The position numbers and the translations under genes were made by a program. From DAOTEJ01 sp035454085 (GTDB lineage: Bacteria > Pseudomonadota > Gammaproteobacteria > Burkholderiales > Burkholderiaceae_F): a stretch of DNA of 17,275 nt. A model generated the notes under the pieces. That model saw only the letters and a list, made by a program, of their open reading frames with translations, was not told where the DNA came from and did not search any database. The stretch spans positions 1 through 17,275 of the forward strand of contig DAOTEJ010000059.1 in assembly GCA_035454085.1 (NCBI GenBank), read 5' to 3'. Below are positions 14,032 to 17,275 of this stretch, piece by piece. Numbering within the stretch: the stretch's first letter is position 1; each line of letters starts with the position of its first letter.

Positions 14032-15228
14032 TCAGGCGGGCGTGCCGCCGGGCACCTCAGGCAGCGCGAGGCCGTAACGAAACATCAGCGCGGTGCGCTG
14101 ACGCGGATCGAAGTTGATCTGCATCGGGTCGTGGTTCACGACCTCCAGCAAGCGACGGTCCATGAGCCGGAACCACAGCGGCGGCACCATGGCGATCGGG
14201 AACATGCCCGCATAGCCGCTGGGCAGGCGCGGCAGATCGGGGAAGTTGCGCAGCGACTGGTAGCGCCGCAGCGGGTGGGCGTGGTGGTCCGAGTGGCGCT
14301 GCAGGTGAAACAGCGCCCAGTTGGAGAACACGTGGTTGCTGTTCCACGAGTGCCGCGGCTGGCAGGGCTCCCAGCGGCCATTGGGCAGGCGACGGCGCAG
14401 CAGGCCATAGTGCTCGACGTAATTGGCGAGCGTGAGCTGGAAGTTGGACCAGAACGAGGAGATAAGCAGGAAGGGCAGCACGCGCCAACCTAGCCAGGCG
14501 ATCAGTCCGGTCCACAAGGCCAGCGTGATCAGCGCCGGCGGCAGGTTCTGGTTGGCGAGCGACCAGGCCGAGCGGCCCTGCCGAGCCAGGCGCTCGGCCT
14601 CGAGCGCCCAGGCGCGGCGCAGGCCGCCGGGCATCTCGCGCAGCACGAAGTGGTAGACGCTCTCGCCCATGCGCGCCGAGGCGCAGTCCTGGGGGGTCGC
14701 GACGTCGCGGTGGTGGCCGCGGTTGTGCTCCACCGTGAAGTGCCCGTAGCCGGTGGGCGCCAACGCCAGGCGCGCCAGCCAGACCTCGAGACGGGTGCGC
14801 TTGTGGCCGAGTTCATGCGCCAGGTTGATCCCGAAGGCGCCCACCCCGCCGCTGCCGATGGCCACCGCCAGCATCCCGCCCCAGCCCAGGGGCTGGGTCG
14901 CCGCGAACCAAGCGGCGTACACGAAGACGGCCCACACCAGCGGCAGGGTGATCCAGGTGACAAGGCGGTAGTAGCGGTCGGCCTCGAGCGCGGGCACGGC
15001 CGACTCCGGTGGATTGGACAGATCCTCGCCCAGGGCCCAGTCGAGTGCCGGAACCAGGCAGTAGCTGATGGCCAGCGGCAGCCACAGCGTCCAGGACGCG
15101 CCCGTGGACAGATACGCCGCCGGCCCGGCCAATGCAGCCGCGGGCAGCAGGAACGAGAACAGCCACGCATAGCGCTTGCGGTCGCGGTAGGGCTGGGCAG
15201 GCAGGGGCGCGGCGCTGGCAGAACTCAT
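14032..15228 (-). CDS. alkB: AlkB-type membrane alkane 1-monooxygenase
   Basis: 398 residues from the ATG at 15226-15228, which has GGAG 6 bases upstream. An open frame reaches 15384 but crosses the divergent promoter and is rejected. All histidine boxes of non-haem di-iron alkane hydroxylases are present: HELGHK (138-143), EHNRGHH (167-173) and LQRHSDHHA (309-317), plus NYVEHYGL (269-276), the further family signature. Several hydrophobic helices lie before and between the boxes (about 20-40, 46-65, 89-110, 116-136, 232-262), placing it in the inner membrane. It should hydroxylate the terminal carbon of n-alkanes, using electrons from rubredoxin and rubredoxin reductase, neither of which is encoded here nor fused to the C-terminus. 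The divergent AraC-type gene is its likely regulator. Confidence 0.93.
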   Translation of the reverse strand: MSSASAAPLPAQPYRDRKRYAWLFSFLLPAAALAGPAAYLSTGASWTLWLPLAISYCLVPALDWALGEDLSNPPESAVPALEADRYYRLVTWITLPLVWAVFVYAAWFAATQPLGWGGMLAVAIGSGGVGAFGINLAHELGHKRTRLEVWLARLALAPTGYGHFTVEHNRGHHRDVATPQDCASARMGESVYHFVLREMPGGLRRAWALEAERLARQGRSAWSLANQNLPPALITLALWTGLIAWLGWRVLPFLLISSFWSNFQLTLANYVEHYGLLRRRLPNGRWEPCQPRHSWNSNHVFSNWALFHLQRHSDHHAHPLRRYQSLRNFPDLPRLPSGYAGMFPIAMVPPLWFRLMDRRLLEVVNHDPMQINFDPRQRTALMFRYGLALPEVPGGTPA

Positions 15229-15320
15229 GCAGGCTCCGGGGCGGGGCGTCGGTGCGCGGAGGCCTCCATCTTCACCCGCTCGCGACGAAATCGATACGGT
15301 CAAACCGGGCAGGCGATCCT

Positions 15321-15326
15321 CATAAT
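15321..15326 (+). promoter_or_regulatory. Possible -10 element giving a leaderless AraC-family regulator mRNA
   Basis: CATAAT matches the -10 consensus at 5 of 6 positions, and its last base is exactly 7 bases before the A of the ATG at 15333. The same distance is seen at murB. No ribosome binding site separates the two. The -35 region is weak. It lies in the 104-bp gap shared with the alkB promoter. Confidence 0.45.
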
Positions 15327-15332
15327 CTGCCA

Positions 15333-16412
15333 ATGAGTCTGGATCCCGCCCGCCTCCCGCCGCGACGCCCGTCGCGCTCGGCACGCTTTCGGGTGGCGCC
15401 CGAGCCCGCGGTGCACGTGACCTACCTGCGCCTGCTGTGCGCGCTCTTGCAGGCTCGTGGCATCGACCCGGCGCCCGCGCTTGCCGCTGCCGGTGTGTCG
15501 CCGGCCGAGCTCGCCGCCGGCAGTCACGTGGTGGGCTTGTCGCGGCTCAAGCGCTTCGTGGCCGCGGCGGGACTGGGCGAGAACCTCGACGGCCTGGGCC
15601 TTGCGCTGGGTGCGCTGGCGCAGGGCGTCGCGCACGGGCCGGTGGGCTACGCGGCGGCCAGTGCTCCCGACTTCGAAGCCGTGCTCGAGGTGCTGGCTCG
15701 CTTTGGCGAGCTGCGCTCTGGCGCGGTGCAGTTCGAGCTGGCGCGGGGTGAGTCCGAGGTGGCGCTGGTGCTGCACGAGGCACGCGGCCTGGGCGAGCTG
15801 CGCCAGCTCGTGCTCGAGGCCACGGTGGTGATCGTCGATCGACTGGCTGCGAGCCTGATCGGCAGGGCGCTGCCGGCGCCGCGCATCGAGTTCGCGTACC
15901 GGGCGCCGCTCTGGCGCGAGCGCTACGCCGAGCATCTGGGCACGCAGGTCCGCTTCGGGGCGCGGCGTACGGCCCTGATCTGGCCTGCTGCGCTGCTCGC
16001 CACGCCCTGCTTGATGGCCGACGTGGCGGCTCATGCGTACGCCTGCCAGCAGTGCGAGCGCGAGCTCGAAATCGCCGGCGACGAGCTGCTCGGCCGCGTG
16101 CGAGCCCTGCTCGCCGAGCACGCCGAGGGCTTCCCCGGGCAGGCCGAGGTGGCGCGGCGGCTGCACGTGTCGCAGCGCACCTTGATGCGCCATCTGCGCG
16201 CACGCGGCACGCGCTGGCGCGCGTTGCTCGACGGCGCGCGCCGCGAGCAGGCCGCCTGGCACCTGCTGCACGGCCGCGAGCCGGTGGAGCGCATCGCCGC
16301 GCGCCTGGGCTACCAGGACAGCTCGAACTTCAGCCGCACCTTTCGCCGCTGGTTTGGCGTGACGCCGAGCGAGTACCGCGCGCGGCTGGGCCGCAAGGCG
16401 GCTGCTCGCTAG
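15333..16412 (+). CDS. AraC-family transcriptional regulator, probably controlling alkB
   Basis: 359 residues from the ATG at 15333-15335. The N-terminal 220 residues resemble the ligand-binding 'Arabinose_bd' domain found in OruR/AlkR-type regulators (VTYLRLLCALLQARGIDP, followed by FEAVLEVLARFGELRSGAVQF). The C-terminus holds the two AraC helix-turn-helix motifs: QAEVARRLHVSQRTLMRHLR (about 270-289), and then RIAARLGYQDSSNFSRTFRRWFGVTPSEYR (about 320-349), the family signature. In Acinetobacter, AlkR of the same type sits divergent from alkM and is induced by alkanes, so the divergent arrangement here with alkB supports the same role. This is inference from context. No ribosome binding site is seen; the gene may be leaderless. 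Its TAG stop overlaps the stop of argG in CTAG. Confidence 0.88.
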   Translation: MSLDPARLPPRRPSRSARFRVAPEPAVHVTYLRLLCALLQARGIDPAPALAAAGVSPAELAAGSHVVGLSRLKRFVAAAGLGENLDGLGLALGALAQGVAHGPVGYAAASAPDFEAVLEVLARFGELRSGAVQFELARGESEVALVLHEARGLGELRQLVLEATVVIVDRLAASLIGRALPAPRIEFAYRAPLWRERYAEHLGTQVRFGARRTALIWPAALLATPCLMADVAAHAYACQQCERELEIAGDELLGRVRALLAEHAEGFPGQAEVARRLHVSQRTLMRHLRARGTRWRALLDGARREQAAWHLLHGREPVERIAARLGYQDSSNFSRTFRRWFGVTPSEYRARLGRKAAAR

Positions 16413-17275
16413 GGCTTGGAGTCCGGCTCGGGGTCGGCCGCCAGGCGCGGCAGGCTGCTGGCCGAGGCGCCCGAGAGCAGACCCACCTCGGCGTAGGTGA
16501 CCAGCTTCTCGCGCGTGTCGGCGATGTCGAGGTTGCGCATGGTGAGCTGGCCGATGCGGTCGGCGGGCGTGAAGGCGCCTTCGACCTTCTCCATGCTCAG
16601 TCGCTCAGGCTTGTAGGTGAGCTTGGGCGAGCGCGTGTCGAGAATCGAGTAGTCGTTGCCGCGACGCAGTTCCACCGTGACCTCACCGCTCACTGCACTG
16701 GCCACCCAGCGCTGCGCAGACTCGCGCAGCATGATGGCCTGCGGATCGAACCAGCGCCCTTGGTAGAGCAGGCGACCGAGCTTGCGGCCGTTGTCGCGGT
16801 AGGTCTCGATCGTGTCCTCGTTGTGGATCCCGGTGATCAGGCGCTCGTAGGCGATGTAGAGCAGCGCCAGGCCCGGGGCCTCGTAGATGCCGCGGCTCTT
16901 GGCCTCGATGATGCGGTTCTCGATCTGGTCGCTCATGCCCAGGCCGTGGCGGCCGCCGATGCGGTTGGCCTCGAGCATCAGCTCCACCGGGTCGGCGAAC
17001 TCCATGCCGTTGAGCGCGACCGGGCGGCCCTGCTCGAAGCGCACCGTGACCTCCTCGGGGCGGATCGCCACGTCCTCGCGCCAGAAGGCAAGGCCCATGA
17101 TCGGCTGCACGATCTTCATGCCGGCGTTGAGGAACTCCAGGTCCTTGGCCTCGTGGGTCGCGCCCAGCATGTTCGAGTCGGTGGAGTAGGCCTTCTCGGC
17201 CGACATCTTGTAGGCGAAGCCCGCCTGGCGCATGAACTCCGACATCTCGGCGCGGCCGCCGAGCTCGTCGATGAA
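16409..17275 (-). CDS. argG: Argininosuccinate synthase, C-terminal part (gene runs off the right edge)
   Basis: 288 codons are visible, with the frame still open at 17275 (FIDELGGRAEMSEFM at the edge), so the N-terminal third is missing from the window. The sequence follows the E. coli-type (about 447-residue) enzyme closely: SAEKAYSTDSNMLGATHEAK, EEVTVRFEQGRPVALNG, EANRIGGRHGLGMSDQIENR, IIEAKSRGIYEAPG, LLYQGRWFDPQAIMLR, and LRRGNDYSILDT. It joins citrulline and aspartate with ATP to form argininosuccinate, the penultimate step of arginine synthesis. The C-terminal tail is poorly conserved and proline/aspartate-rich (ADPEPDSKP). It converges on the AraC-type gene, sharing the CTAG at 16409-16412. 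Confidence 0.95.
   Translation of the reverse strand, partial: FIDELGGRAEMSEFMRQAGFAYKMSAEKAYSTDSNMLGATHEAKDLEFLNAGMKIVQPIMGLAFWREDVAIRPEEVTVRFEQGRPVALNGMEFADPVELMLEANRIGGRHGLGMSDQIENRIIEAKSRGIYEAPGLALLYIAYERLITGIHNEDTIETYRDNGRKLGRLLYQGRWFDPQAIMLRESAQRWVASAVSGEVTVELRRGNDYSILDTRSPKLTYKPERLSMEKVEGAFTPADRIGQLTMRNLDIADTREKLVTYAEVGLLSGASASSLPRLAADPEPDSKP

Noticed and set aside
15229..15384. Upstream extension of alkB by 52 residues
   Set aside because: It overlaps the start of the divergent regulator and the shared promoter gap, and the ATG at 15228 has a good ribosome binding site and the expected AlkB length.

Overview
The window is very GC-rich and densely coded on both strands, with short intergenic gaps and GC-dominated third codon positions. 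The gene order xseB-ispA-dxs, a type I murB, yajQ, E. coli-type argG and an AraC-regulated alkB suggest a betaproteobacterium, probably Burkholderiales or a close relative. This assignment is inferred from protein style and synteny; there is no rRNA to confirm it. The content is chromosomal. I saw no tRNA, rRNA, CRISPR array, insertion sequence, integrase or phage gene.

Layout. (1) Positions 1-3481 are all minus strand: the start of a YkgJ-type cysteine-cluster protein (cut by the window edge), a META-domain lipoprotein, and an adjacent tldD-tldE peptidase pair with a variant zinc site. (2) Positions 3596-6187 are plus strand: a Tat-exported isochorismatase-like protein lacking the family cysteine, a Tat-exported dienelactone hydrolase with nearly the same signal motif, and a ZIP-family metal transporter whose start codon abuts a strong hairpin. 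(3) Positions 6238-7977 are minus strand: a two-gene unit of a DMT-family exporter and 3-mercaptopyruvate sulfurtransferase. (4) Positions 8073-11953 are plus strand: xseB-ispA-dxs followed by a class I glutamine amidotransferase. (5) Positions 11950-12928 are minus strand: an unrecognised 110-residue protein and yajQ. (6) murB (plus) converges on an alkB-type alkane monooxygenase (minus), which is divergent from an AraC-family regulator; that regulator converges on argG, which runs off the right edge.

How the genes connect. IspA and DXS are the clearest pathway pair (MEP and farnesyl diphosphate synthesis). The alkB/AraC pair looks like an alkane-inducible oxidation module. TldD and TldE together should form one heteromeric metalloprotease. 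The two Tat proteins probably work in the periplasm.

Most of the window is ordinary housekeeping. The parts most worth a second look are the variant tldD-tldE pair, the two exported hydrolase-fold proteins with near-identical Tat motifs (one without its nucleophile), the hairpin on the ZIP start codon, -10-like hexamers placed exactly to give leaderless mRNAs for murB and the AraC gene, and two convergent gene pairs that overlap by the same CTAG.
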